Origin: W2P13-069 sp051876105
GTDB lineage: Bacteria; Actinomycetota; Coriobacteriia; Coriobacteriales; QAMH01
Reading direction: 5' to 3'
Assembly (NCBI GenBank): GCA_051876105.1
Contig: JBJEHN010000065.1
Span: 1 to 64,000 of the forward strand
Length of the DNA: 64,000 bases
The notes under the pieces were generated by a model. It had not been told where the DNA came from. It made no database searches and saw only the letters and a program-made list of their open reading frames with translations. Each line of letters starts with the position of its first letter. Position 1 is the stretch's first letter. Shown here piece after piece: positions 57,379 to 64,000 of the stretch. Position numbers and translations under genes: made by a program.

Positions 57379-58185
57379 GTGAGTAATACAGAACGAAAAG
57401 AAGCAGATCGCGATTGCTTGATCCTTGGAGTGATTAACCAAAAAGGCGGTGTAGGTAAGTCTACTACTGCTGTAAATCTCTCTGCGGCGCTAGGTGAAAA
57501 AGGTTTCAAGGTACTGTTGGTTGACCTTGATCCACAAGGGAACAGCTCCTCAGGAATCGGCTTTGATAAGACTGACTGTGAGTTGAGCTCGTATGATTGT
57601 CTGTTGAACGATGATGTAGAAACCGCGAACATTATCGTTGAGGTTGATGTAAAGGGCGTAGACTTGATACCAGCCACTATTGACCTAGCTGGAGCGGAAG
57701 CAGAGCTGGTTCAGGAGATTTCAAGAGAATCTAGGCTGAAAGAAGCTCTTGAGGAAGTCCAAACGGAGTATGACTTCATCATCATCGATTGCCCGCCTTC
57801 ACTTGGTTTGTTGACTATCAATGCACTCACTGCATCAAATCAGCTGATAATTCCTATCCAATGTGAGTTCTTTGCACTGGAGGGTCTTGCAAAGATCATG
57901 AACTCAGTGAATATGGTGAAAAAGCGCCTAAATAAGAAGCTAGAGATATTTGGTGTTGTTATCACGATGTTTGATGGTAGGACTTCTCTTGCAAAACAAG
58001 TTGCAGAAGAAGTGAAGAATTACTTTGGTAAAAAGGTGTTTGCAACAAAGATACCCCGTACTGTACGCATCAGTGAGGCTCCTGGGTATGGTCAACCTAT
58101 CACAGAGTATGAGCCGAATGGCAAAGGTGCAAAGGCGTATCGCGATCTAGCAGAAGAAACTGCTGAGCGTTACTACGCGCTCTAA
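57379..58185 (+). CDS. parA: Chromosome-partitioning ATPase ParA (Soj)
   Basis: 268 aa. Deviant Walker A KGGVGKSTTAVNL (about 22-34), VDLDPQGNSSSGIG, DFIIIDCPPSLGLLTINAL for Walker B, and QCEFFALEGLAKI. The GTG start at 57379 has AAGGAG 8 bp upstream. ATP-dependent nucleoid-binding dimer that moves ParB-parS complexes. Its codon use is clearly AT-richer than the rest of the window (many A/T third positions). parB follows after 38 bp. Confidence 0.96.
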   Translation: MSNTERKEADRDCLILGVINQKGGVGKSTTAVNLSAALGEKGFKVLLVDLDPQGNSSSGIGFDKTDCELSSYDCLLNDDVETANIIVEVDVKGVDLIPATIDLAGAEAELVQEISRESRLKEALEEVQTEYDFIIIDCPPSLGLLTINALTASNQLIIPIQCEFFALEGLAKIMNSVNMVKKRLNKKLEIFGVVITMFDGRTSLAKQVAEEVKNYFGKKVFATKIPRTVRISEAPGYGQPITEYEPNGKGAKAYRDLAEETAERYYAL

Positions 58186-58223
58186 ACGAATAAGTGTTCG
58201 GTTCGCTCTCAATTGGAGTAAGC

Positions 58224-59093
58224 ATGGCAGCTAAAGCAAAAAGTGGGTTGGGTAAAGGTCTTGGTGCTTTGTTTGAAGAAGCAACGATGGAGTCTGGAAC
58301 CAAAGAGAAGTCGAATGGTGACAGCACTCTCTTGCTAGACGAGATTGAACCTAACCCGGATCAGCCTCGCTCGAACTTTGATCAGGCCGCACTTGATGAC
58401 TTGGCTGACTCAATCAAGAAAGAGGGTCTGCTTCAGCCGATTTTAGTGCGCCCGCGTGATGGCAAGTACCAGATTATCGCAGGTGAAAGGCGCTACCACG
58501 CTTGTAAGCTTGCAGGTTTGGAAGAAGTGCCGGTTCGCATCCTGGAGATGGATGAGGAGCAGACGCTTCGCGTTGCGCTAATTGAAAATCTTCAGAGAAG
58601 CGACCTCAACGCTATCGAAGAGGCACGCGGTTACAAGAACCTCATGAGGGTTGGAAACCTCACACAGGCTGAGTTGGCCGAGGCGGTATCAAAATCACGC
58701 AGTGCAATCGCCAACAGCCTCCGTCTGCTCGACTTGCCAGAAGAAATCCAGGAGTACATCTACGAAGGGAAGATCACAGCGGGTCATGCACGCGCTATCC
58801 TCTCTGTTCCTGAGTACGAGAAGCGCCTTAAGCTTGCAGAGAAGATCTTTGATGAGAACCTCTCTGTACGCGAGGCTGAGAGCATCGCTCGTCTTTACGC
58901 TGCTGGGAACCTCGAGCGTCCCGTGAAGCCCGCTGCCCCTAGGAGCTATAAAGTGATAGCGAAGGAGTTGAAATCGCGCTTCAACACGCCGGTGAAGGTG
59001 AAGACCACTGGCGGTAAGAACCGCATCGAGATTGAGTTCAAAGACGAAGAAGACCTCCAGCGCATCTATGCAGTGATCAAGAACCAGATGTAA
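58224..59093 (+). CDS. parB: Chromosome-partitioning protein ParB (Spo0J)
   Basis: 289 aa. N-terminal GLGKGLGALF; the CTP-binding domain motifs LQPILVRPRDGKYQIIAGERRYHA (GERRxRA box) and ENLQRSDLNAIEEARGY; the helix-turn-helix TQAELAEAVSKSRSAIANSLRLLDLP; and the C-terminal dimer segment. It binds the three parS sites nearby and spreads as a clamp. ATG 58224 follows GGAG with 6 bp spacing. Composition returns toward GC-rich along the gene. Confidence 0.96.
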   Translation: MAAKAKSGLGKGLGALFEEATMESGTKEKSNGDSTLLLDEIEPNPDQPRSNFDQAALDDLADSIKKEGLLQPILVRPRDGKYQIIAGERRYHACKLAGLEEVPVRILEMDEEQTLRVALIENLQRSDLNAIEEARGYKNLMRVGNLTQAELAEAVSKSRSAIANSLRLLDLPEEIQEYIYEGKITAGHARAILSVPEYEKRLKLAEKIFDENLSVREAESIARLYAAGNLERPVKPAAPRSYKVIAKELKSRFNTPVKVKTTGGKNRIEIEFKDEEDLQRIYAVIKNQM

Positions 59094-59113
59094 CCATACA
59101 GCTGTATATATAG

Positions 59114-59150
59114 AAGCAGCCCCTCCCGATAATCGAGAGGGGCTGCTTGC
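59114..59150. terminator. Terminator between parB and the convergent MarR-like gene
   Basis: A 12-bp perfect stem AAGCAGCCCCTC/GAGGGGCTGCTT with an 11-nt loop; usable from both sides. Confidence 0.8.
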
Positions 59151-59176
59151 GTTTGAGTGGGGGAGTGTTACTCAGC

Positions 59177-60082
59177 TTATTTAGCGGGGAAGAACTCAGA
59201 GAACTCGTGGTTGGAAAGGCCGGGGAAGCAAGTATCGAAGATCTCGCACAGCTCGCCCTTGGTGTCGTGCACGAAGCGCGAGCCCTTGCGCGAAAGCGTA
59301 ACGCTTGCCGCGCGGCGGTCCTTGCTGTTGCAGGCCCTGTTGATGAGGTTGCGGTCTGTAAGCGTGCGGATGGAGAGGGATGCAACGTTGGGGCGGATGT
59401 TGATGAACGCGCTCAGGTCCTTGAGCCTCATGCCCTTGTTGTTGTTCCCAAGCACGCGCAGGATGCGGGCCTCGTTGGGGGAGAGGTCCATCGTGCGCTC
59501 GAACTCGGTCATCTTGGAGATGAAGTACGTGATGCTCTCAACGATGAGGACGCGGGTGATGTGCTGGATAATCTCGTCCTGGCTCTGGTCGAGATGGAGG
59601 TCGCTTGCGATCCGCGTGGCGATGGAGGTGATGTCTTCCTCATCGGTATCGAAGAACACGTGCGAAGAGGCTGGCAACAACAGCTCGTTGAGCTCCTCGA
59701 TCTTCTCAGGGAAGGGCGCAGGGCAGTCAACTTCAAACGCCTTGCGCACAGCGGGGATGAAGTTGGGGGTGATGGCTATGCCCTTTTCGGTGATGTTGAT
59801 GTAGACGTTGCGGCGGTCGAGGTCGTCGTAGGTGCGGCTGATGTAGCCGTCATCGACCAGATGGTTGACGGCAGCGGTGATAGTGCTGGGCTTGAGGAAC
59901 AGCGAGGTGCCTACGTTGCCGATGGGGTGAGGCTCATGCGTGCCGATGTAGAAGAGGATGCGGGACTGGGTGATGTTGAGGCCGCAGGACTCTTTGACGT
60001 TCTTGTCGATGCTGTTGTTGAGACGTATGAAGTGGTTGATCCAGTCGAGACGTGACCCGATGGACAGGTCTGCTGATGCCAT
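59177..60082 (-). CDS. Tandem double-MarR-domain regulator
   Basis: 301 aa, about twice the size of a MarR protein. Two MarR-type units are readable. The first spans about 12-115 (ITQSRILFYIG, SLFLKPSTITAAVNHLVDDGYISR, DLDRRNVYINITEKG). The second spans about 160-285 (LSPNEARILRVLG, LSAFINIRPNVASLSIRTLTDRNLINR, SKDRRAASVTLSRKG). Each has the recognition helix and the D-x-R-wing. Probably works as a monomer that mimics the usual dimer, or as a dimer of double units. Start at 60082 with GGGGGAG upstream. The 363 bp upstream are AT-rich and gene-free, probably its promoter and operator. Confidence 0.85.
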   Translation of the reverse strand: MASADLSIGSRLDWINHFIRLNNSIDKNVKESCGLNITQSRILFYIGTHEPHPIGNVGTSLFLKPSTITAAVNHLVDDGYISRTYDDLDRRNVYINITEKGIAITPNFIPAVRKAFEVDCPAPFPEKIEELNELLLPASSHVFFDTDEEDITSIATRIASDLHLDQSQDEIIQHITRVLIVESITYFISKMTEFERTMDLSPNEARILRVLGNNNKGMRLKDLSAFINIRPNVASLSIRTLTDRNLINRACNSKDRRAASVTLSRKGSRFVHDTKGELCEIFDTCFPGLSNHEFSEFFPAK

Positions 60083-60445
60083 AGCGCTCCCCCTTGGTTG
60101 CAAGCTCTCACGAATAATAAGGATAAACAAGCTGCTCAACGCGCTTTCGTTGCAATAGAAAGTGTAATACGTCAAGAGTAGTAATGAATAAAACAAATGA
60201 AATAATCGTGAAGAATAACTTAATCAAAAACACAACTAGTAAATAAAATACTCAATTCAAGGAATTAGGAGAATTTAATATCAATAATGATTCACACTAC
60301 AGTCAATAAAACCGCAGGTAAACGAGCTAATTCAGAATTATAGTAAAAAGAGAATAAACAACAAAACAACCAACAGATAGTAAAAGGCGTAGCTTGACAC
60401 TGCGCTCCAACGAGAGATTAATTACTCAAATTAACCATATGTAAA
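60083..60445. other. AT-rich gene-free region upstream of the double-MarR gene
   Basis: No gene seen. AT-rich, especially 60180-60375, holding the promoter of the MarR-like gene and the 3' end of rlmN. Confidence 0.5.
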
Positions 60446-61510
60446 CTAAGAGTTGTTGTGGGCTTGGATGAGCTGGCCACACGCTCCGTCGATATCGGAG
60501 CCGCGGGAGTCGCGTATGCTCACCTGCACACCGGCACGCTCGAGGGCGGTTTTGAACTCGGGCATGCGGCCGGAAGGCTCCATAAGGTAGCCTTGCTCAT
60601 CGCCGCTGGAGCGCTTGATGGGGTTGAGGGGGATGAGGTTCACATGGCACAGCATCCCGCTGCAGAAGCCCACAAGGGCCTCGAGCTGCTCGTCTGAGTC
60701 GTTGACGCCGGCCATAAGCGCGTATTCGAGAGAGGGCCGGCGGCCGGTGGTACGCCCGTATTCGACAAGCGCCGCGCGCAGGCGGGGGAGGGGGTGGCCC
60801 TTCACGCCGGGCATGATCTGGTCGCGTGTCTGCTGGACAGCGCTGTGCAGGCTGATGGCGAGGGTGAACTGCTCGGGCTCGCGCGCGAAGCGCTCGATAC
60901 CGCCGATGATGCCGCAGCTGGAAAGCGTGATGTGGCGCGCGCCGACGCCTAAGCCCAGCTCGGCGTTGATGCGGCGCAGGGCCTCGATGCTTGCCTCGTA
61001 GTTGGTGAAGGGCTCGCCCTGCCCCATGGCGACCACGTTGGTCACGCGCTTGCCGAAGTCAGCGCCCACGAGGCGCACCTGCTCAACCATCTCACCAGCG
61101 TTGAGGTTGCGGGTGAAGCCGCCCCAACCGGTGGCGCAGAAGGTGCAGCCCATTGCGCAGCCCGCCTGAGTTGAGAAGCACACCGTAAGGCGCGAGCCGT
61201 CGTGCGAGGGGATGCCCACCGTCTCAACAGCCACGCCGTCTGCAAAGCACACGAGGTACTTGCGTGTGCCGTCTGCGCTCACTTGGCGCGCGGCCACCTG
61301 GGGCAGCTGCAGGGTGCAGGCCGCGGCGAGCTGAGCGCGCAGGTCCTTTGAGAGGTTGGTCATCTCGTCGAAGGAGGCCGCGCACTTCTGCCAGAGCCAC
61401 TGCTCGACCTGCTTGACGCGGAAGCGCGCCTGCCCGAGCTGGCCTGTGAGCAGCTCCTCGAGTTGGGCGTGGGTGAGCGCCTTGATGTCGACGGGCGTGC
61501 GAGCGTCCAC
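60446..61510 (-). CDS. rlmN: 23S rRNA (adenine-2503-C2)-methyltransferase RlmN
   Basis: 354 aa radical SAM enzyme. The cluster motif is CAMGCTFC (C118, C122, C125), preceded by QAG, and the conserved second Cys is in SDIDGACGQL near the C-terminus. VVAMGQGEPFTNY replaces the more usual MGMGEP by one residue. It methylates A2503 of 23S rRNA and some tRNAs. I prefer GTG 61510, which follows GGAGG by 5 bp; an ATG at 61537 would add 9 residues and contains the ribosome-binding site in its frame. It is divergent from ddl. Confidence 0.93.
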   Translation of the reverse strand: MDARTPVDIKALTHAQLEELLTGQLGQARFRVKQVEQWLWQKCAASFDEMTNLSKDLRAQLAAACTLQLPQVAARQVSADGTRKYLVCFADGVAVETVGIPSHDGSRLTVCFSTQAGCAMGCTFCATGWGGFTRNLNAGEMVEQVRLVGADFGKRVTNVVAMGQGEPFTNYEASIEALRRINAELGLGVGARHITLSSCGIIGGIERFAREPEQFTLAISLHSAVQQTRDQIMPGVKGHPLPRLRAALVEYGRTTGRRPSLEYALMAGVNDSDEQLEALVGFCSGMLCHVNLIPLNPIKRSSGDEQGYLMEPSGRMPEFKTALERAGVQVSIRDSRGSDIDGACGQLIQAHNNS

Positions 61511-61633
61511 GTGAGCCTCCAAAAAACCATGAAACAAAACCAGGCCGCGCGTGCTCCCGTAACACTATGGGTGCAGCGCTCAGTTAAGATACCACCTGCG
61601 AGGAAAGAACCCATACGAGCAGAGGGGTCAACT

Positions 61634-62590
61634 ATGGTCAACGCAACGCCCTGCAATCCCGCCACGACGAAGGTCACCTTGCTGAAGGGCGGCCGCAGCG
61701 GCGAGCGCGAGGTGTCGCTGCGCTCCGGTGCCGCCTGCGCACAAGGCCTGCGCAGCATGGGCTTCCCCGTCACAGAGGTGGATACAGGCGAGCCCGACAT
61801 GATCGCCCAGATCATCGCCAGCGAGCCGGACGTCATCTTCTGCGCCCTGCACGGTAGGGACGGCGAGGACGGCCGCATGCAGGGTCTGCTCGAGCTGATG
61901 CGCGTGCCCTACACGGGCTCCGGCGTGCTGGCCAGCGCGCTTGCCATGGACAAGACCCGCGCCAAGGCCATCTACCGCCAGGCCGGCCTGCCCACCCCGG
62001 GCTCCGTGGACCTGGTCCGCGGCCGCGGCTACAGCGTGGACGAGATCGTGGCGGCGGTTGGGGAGCACTGCGTGGTCAAGCCCGCCAGCGAGGGCTCCAG
62101 CCTGGGGATGGCGATCATCGAGCGCGCCGAGGACCTGCCCGCCGCCATCGAGGAGGCCTTCAAGTTCGACTCGCTCCTGCTGGTGGAGAGCTTCGTCGCC
62201 GGCATTGAGACCACCATCGCCGTGCTCGGCAACGACGAGCCCGAGCCGCTCCCTGTGATCGAGATCGTCACCCAGGAGAGCAGCGAGTTCTACGACTTCG
62301 ACGCCAAGTACGCCCCCGGCGGCTCCACCCACATCATCCCCGCGCGCATCCCCGCCGAGCAGCTGGCCGAGTGCCAGCGCCTGGCCGTCGAGGCCCACAA
62401 GGCCCTGGGCTGCCGCGGCGTCTCGCGCACGGACATCATCGTCTCACCGCAGGGCCAGATGTGGATCCTGGAGACCAACACCCTGCCCGGCATGACCGCG
62501 ACCTCCCTGCTGCCAGACGCCGCCAAGAGCGTCGGCATCGAGTTCGGCCCGCTGTGCAAGCTGCTCGTGGAGCTGGCGCTGGAGCAGTAA
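61634..62590 (+). CDS. ddl: D-alanine--D-alanine ligase
   Basis: 318 aa. ATP-grasp enzyme that makes the D-Ala-D-Ala end of peptidoglycan precursors. LKGGRSGEREVSLRSG, FCALHGRDGEDGRMQGLLE, PYTGSGVLASALAMDK, VVKPASEGSSLGM, KYAPGGST, and WILETNTLPGMTATSLLPDAAK are all conserved. ATG 61634 follows GAGGGGT by 6 bp. Tyr/Phe at the specificity loop is not read with confidence, so vancomycin-type D-Lac use cannot be judged, but the wording fits an ordinary Ddl. Confidence 0.94.
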   Translation: MVNATPCNPATTKVTLLKGGRSGEREVSLRSGAACAQGLRSMGFPVTEVDTGEPDMIAQIIASEPDVIFCALHGRDGEDGRMQGLLELMRVPYTGSGVLASALAMDKTRAKAIYRQAGLPTPGSVDLVRGRGYSVDEIVAAVGEHCVVKPASEGSSLGMAIIERAEDLPAAIEEAFKFDSLLLVESFVAGIETTIAVLGNDEPEPLPVIEIVTQESSEFYDFDAKYAPGGSTHIIPARIPAEQLAECQRLAVEAHKALGCRGVSRTDIIVSPQGQMWILETNTLPGMTATSLLPDAAKSVGIEFGPLCKLLVELALEQ

Positions 62591-62709
62591 GCCCGTCCCC
62601 GCGCTTTTGGAAAACTGAGGGGGCCGCTCGGCGGTTGGGAGCGGCACGTTTCCTCCTGGTTGGTATTCTTGTGCGAATCAAGAACCCACTAGCCAGGAAG
62701 GAGAGCGCA

Positions 62710-63273
62710 ATGTCTCAGCTCACAGAGATCCGCTGGCACGCGCGCGCCGGCCAGGGTGCCGTCACCGCTGCCAAGCTGGTTGCAGAGACCGCCCTTTCCC
62801 AGGGTCGCTACATGCAGGCGATGCCCGAGTACGGCCCGGAGCGCGCCGGCGCCCCGCTCAAGGCCTTCACCCGCGTGTGCGACGAGCCCATCGAGGTCCA
62901 CAACAACGTCACCAACCCCGCCATCGTGGTGGTGCTCGACGACACGCTCCTGCCCATCGTCGATGTCACCGAGGGCATCCTGCCCGGCGGCAGCATCATC
63001 CTCAACACCAAGCTGAGCCCCGCCGCTGCGCGCGAGCAGCTCAAGGTGGGCGACGACATCACCGTGGCCACGGTGGACGCCTCTGGCATCGCCATCGACA
63101 CCATCAAGCGCGACATCCCCAACGCCGCCATCGTCTCTGCCGTGATCAAGGTCACCGGCGTGGTGCCCTTGGATGAGTTCAAGGCCCACTTCGAGGGCTC
63201 CTTTGCCAAGAAGGAGCTGGTCCCGGCCAACATGGAGGCCATCGACCGAGCCTTCGAGGAGGTGCAGCTGTAA
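62710..63273 (+). CDS. porC: 2-oxoacid:ferredoxin oxidoreductase gamma subunit
   Basis: 187 aa. Family pattern EIRWHARAGQGAVTAAKLVAETAL, PEYGPERAGAPLKAFTRV, LDDTLLPIVDVTEGILPGG and NTKLSP. It belongs with delta, alpha and (beyond the window) probably beta subunits of pyruvate:ferredoxin oxidoreductase or a related 2-oxoacid enzyme that makes acyl-CoA, CO2 and reduced ferredoxin. AAGGAGAG precedes ATG 62710. TAATG overlap with the next gene. Confidence 0.93.
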   Translation: MSQLTEIRWHARAGQGAVTAAKLVAETALSQGRYMQAMPEYGPERAGAPLKAFTRVCDEPIEVHNNVTNPAIVVVLDDTLLPIVDVTEGILPGGSIILNTKLSPAAAREQLKVGDDITVATVDASGIAIDTIKRDIPNAAIVSAVIKVTGVVPLDEFKAHFEGSFAKKELVPANMEAIDRAFEEVQL

Positions 63274-63626
63274 TGAGCGCGAACACCAGCGCGGCCCCGC
63301 GCAAGTGGGACGTGAGCCGCGTCGACCAGCAGAGCTACAAGGTGCTGCCCTTGGGCGGCGTCAACCCCGACGGCGGCAACTCCGTCTGCTACATCACCGG
63401 CGGCTGGCGCAGCGAGCGCCCCGTGTGGGACGAGCAGGCCTGCAAGCACTGCCTGCTGTGCTGGGTCATGTGCCCGGACTCCTCCATCTTGGTGGAGGGC
63501 GGCAAGATGACTGGCATCGACTACGACCACTGCAAGGGCTGCGGCATCTGCGTCAACGAGTGCAAGTTCGGCACGCTGAAGATGGTTTCCGAGGCAAGCG
63601 CCCTGGCCGAAGAGGGGAGGGAGTAG
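63273..63626 (+). CDS. porD: 2-oxoacid:ferredoxin oxidoreductase delta subunit (2x[4Fe-4S])
   Basis: 117 aa. Two ferredoxin-type clusters: CKHCLLCWVMCPDSS (about 52-66) and CKGCGICVNECKFG (about 88-101). The N-terminal extension of about 50 residues holds GGWRSERPVWDEQ, typical of PorD. It carries electrons from the TPP site to soluble ferredoxin. It overlaps porC by one base; porA follows after 3 bp. Confidence 0.94.
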   Translation: MSANTSAAPRKWDVSRVDQQSYKVLPLGGVNPDGGNSVCYITGGWRSERPVWDEQACKHCLLCWVMCPDSSILVEGGKMTGIDYDHCKGCGICVNECKFGTLKMVSEASALAEEGRE

Positions 63627-63629
63627 GGA

Positions 63630-64000
63630 ATGGCTGAGAAGAAGATCCTCTCTGCAAACGGCAACCAGATGGTGGCCGAGGCCTACCGCCAGGCCGAGCC
63701 CGACGTCGTCTGCGCCTACCCGATCACCCCGCAGACCACCATCGTTGAGAACTTCGCCAAGTACGTGGCCCAGGGCCGCGTCCACACGGAGTTCGTTACG
63801 GTCGAGAGCGAGCACTCGTCCATGAGCGCATGCGTGGGCTCCTGCGCTGCCGGCGCGCGCACCTTCACCGCCACCTCCAGCCAGGGCCTGGCCTACATGG
63901 TCGAGGAGCTGCCCATCGCCTCCGGCCTGCGCCTGCCCATCATCATGGCCAACGCCAACCGCGCCATCGCGGCTCCCATCAACATCAACTGCGACCACTC
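63630..64000 (+). CDS. porA: 2-oxoacid:ferredoxin oxidoreductase alpha subunit, cut by the window end
   Basis: The visible 123 residues (MAEKKILSANGNQMVAEAYR, AYPITPQTTIVENF, GRVHTEFVTVESEHSSMSACVGSCAAGARTFTATSSQGLAYMVEELPIASGLRLPI) match the N-terminal pyrimidine-domain part of PorA/VorA. GAGGGAGTAGGG precedes ATG 63630. The gene continues past base 64000; the beta subunit is expected next. Pyruvate is the likely substrate, not proven. Confidence 0.92.
   Translation, partial: MAEKKILSANGNQMVAEAYRQAEPDVVCAYPITPQTTIVENFAKYVAQGRVHTEFVTVESEHSSMSACVGSCAAGARTFTATSSQGLAYMVEELPIASGLRLPIIMANANRAIAAPININCDH

Overview
The window is GC-rich bacterial chromosome. Several features fit an actinobacterium of the class Coriobacteriia, a group of gut and oral anaerobes: gyrB-gyrA followed by tRNA-Ile and tRNA-Ala, TopA with a Lys/Ala/Pro-rich tail, rubrerythrin with a PerR-type regulator, a pyruvate:ferredoxin-type oxidoreductase, and NiFe-hydrogenase maturation genes. 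I cannot name the genus. No rRNA, prophage, CRISPR array, insertion sequence or transposase gene is visible. The window is instead rich in short palindromic repeats.

Layout. 0-11.6 kb: a three-gene membrane protein/response regulator/histidine kinase unit, topA, comF, a tatA-tatC-hypA-hypB operon, a membrane protein of unknown function, and an NhaC-family transporter preceded by what I read as a lysine riboswitch (about 11628-11805). 12-25 kb: minus-strand operons rlmL/metallopeptidase/mtnA; degV/dehydrogenase-like; nicotinate phosphoribosyltransferase; and a long operon of a C_GCAxxG_C_C protein, fumarase alpha and beta, tmk, holB and ricT. 25-40 kb: perR-rubrerythrin, ahcY, a DtxR regulator, mdh, rnhA, a YdcF-type protein, an old-yellow-enzyme reductase, uridine kinase, a polar amino-acid ABC importer, aldehyde dehydrogenase and Fe-type alcohol dehydrogenase. 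40-60 kb: the replication origin. gyrA, gyrB, recF, dnaN, dnaA and an unusual GHKL-ATPase/winged-helix gene run leftward. rpmH, rnpA, yidD, yidC, jag, rsmG, parA and parB run rightward. The oriC candidate (51383-52078) has one perfect TTATCCACA and several TTTTCCACA DnaA boxes; a smaller box cluster lies between dnaN and dnaA. Three parS sites lie between 54.8 and 57.3 kb. 60-64 kb: a double-MarR regulator, rlmN, ddl, and porC-porD-porA (cut by the window end).

How the genes fit together. Mdh and fumarase are a branch of a (probably reductive) TCA pathway, and the POR operon feeds acetyl-CoA and reduced ferredoxin. HypAB beside Tat suggests a Tat-exported NiFe hydrogenase elsewhere. Rubrerythrin with PerR gives peroxide defence to an anaerobe. 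AhcY and MtnA serve methyl-cycle and methylthio salvage.

Most unusual points. (1) A GHKL ATPase/winged-helix fusion lies 3 bp upstream of dnaA and next to oriC. (2) dciA (DUF721) is turned around between dnaN and recF. (3) A 1.85-kb AT-rich, gene-free, repeat-filled stretch with two parS sites lies before parA. (4) At least three unrelated families of palindromic repeat are present, including REPIN-like doublets. (5) A 29-bp perfect inverted repeat encloses nested hairpins at 33.9-34.0 kb. All functional calls come from motif recognition by eye. No database search was run.
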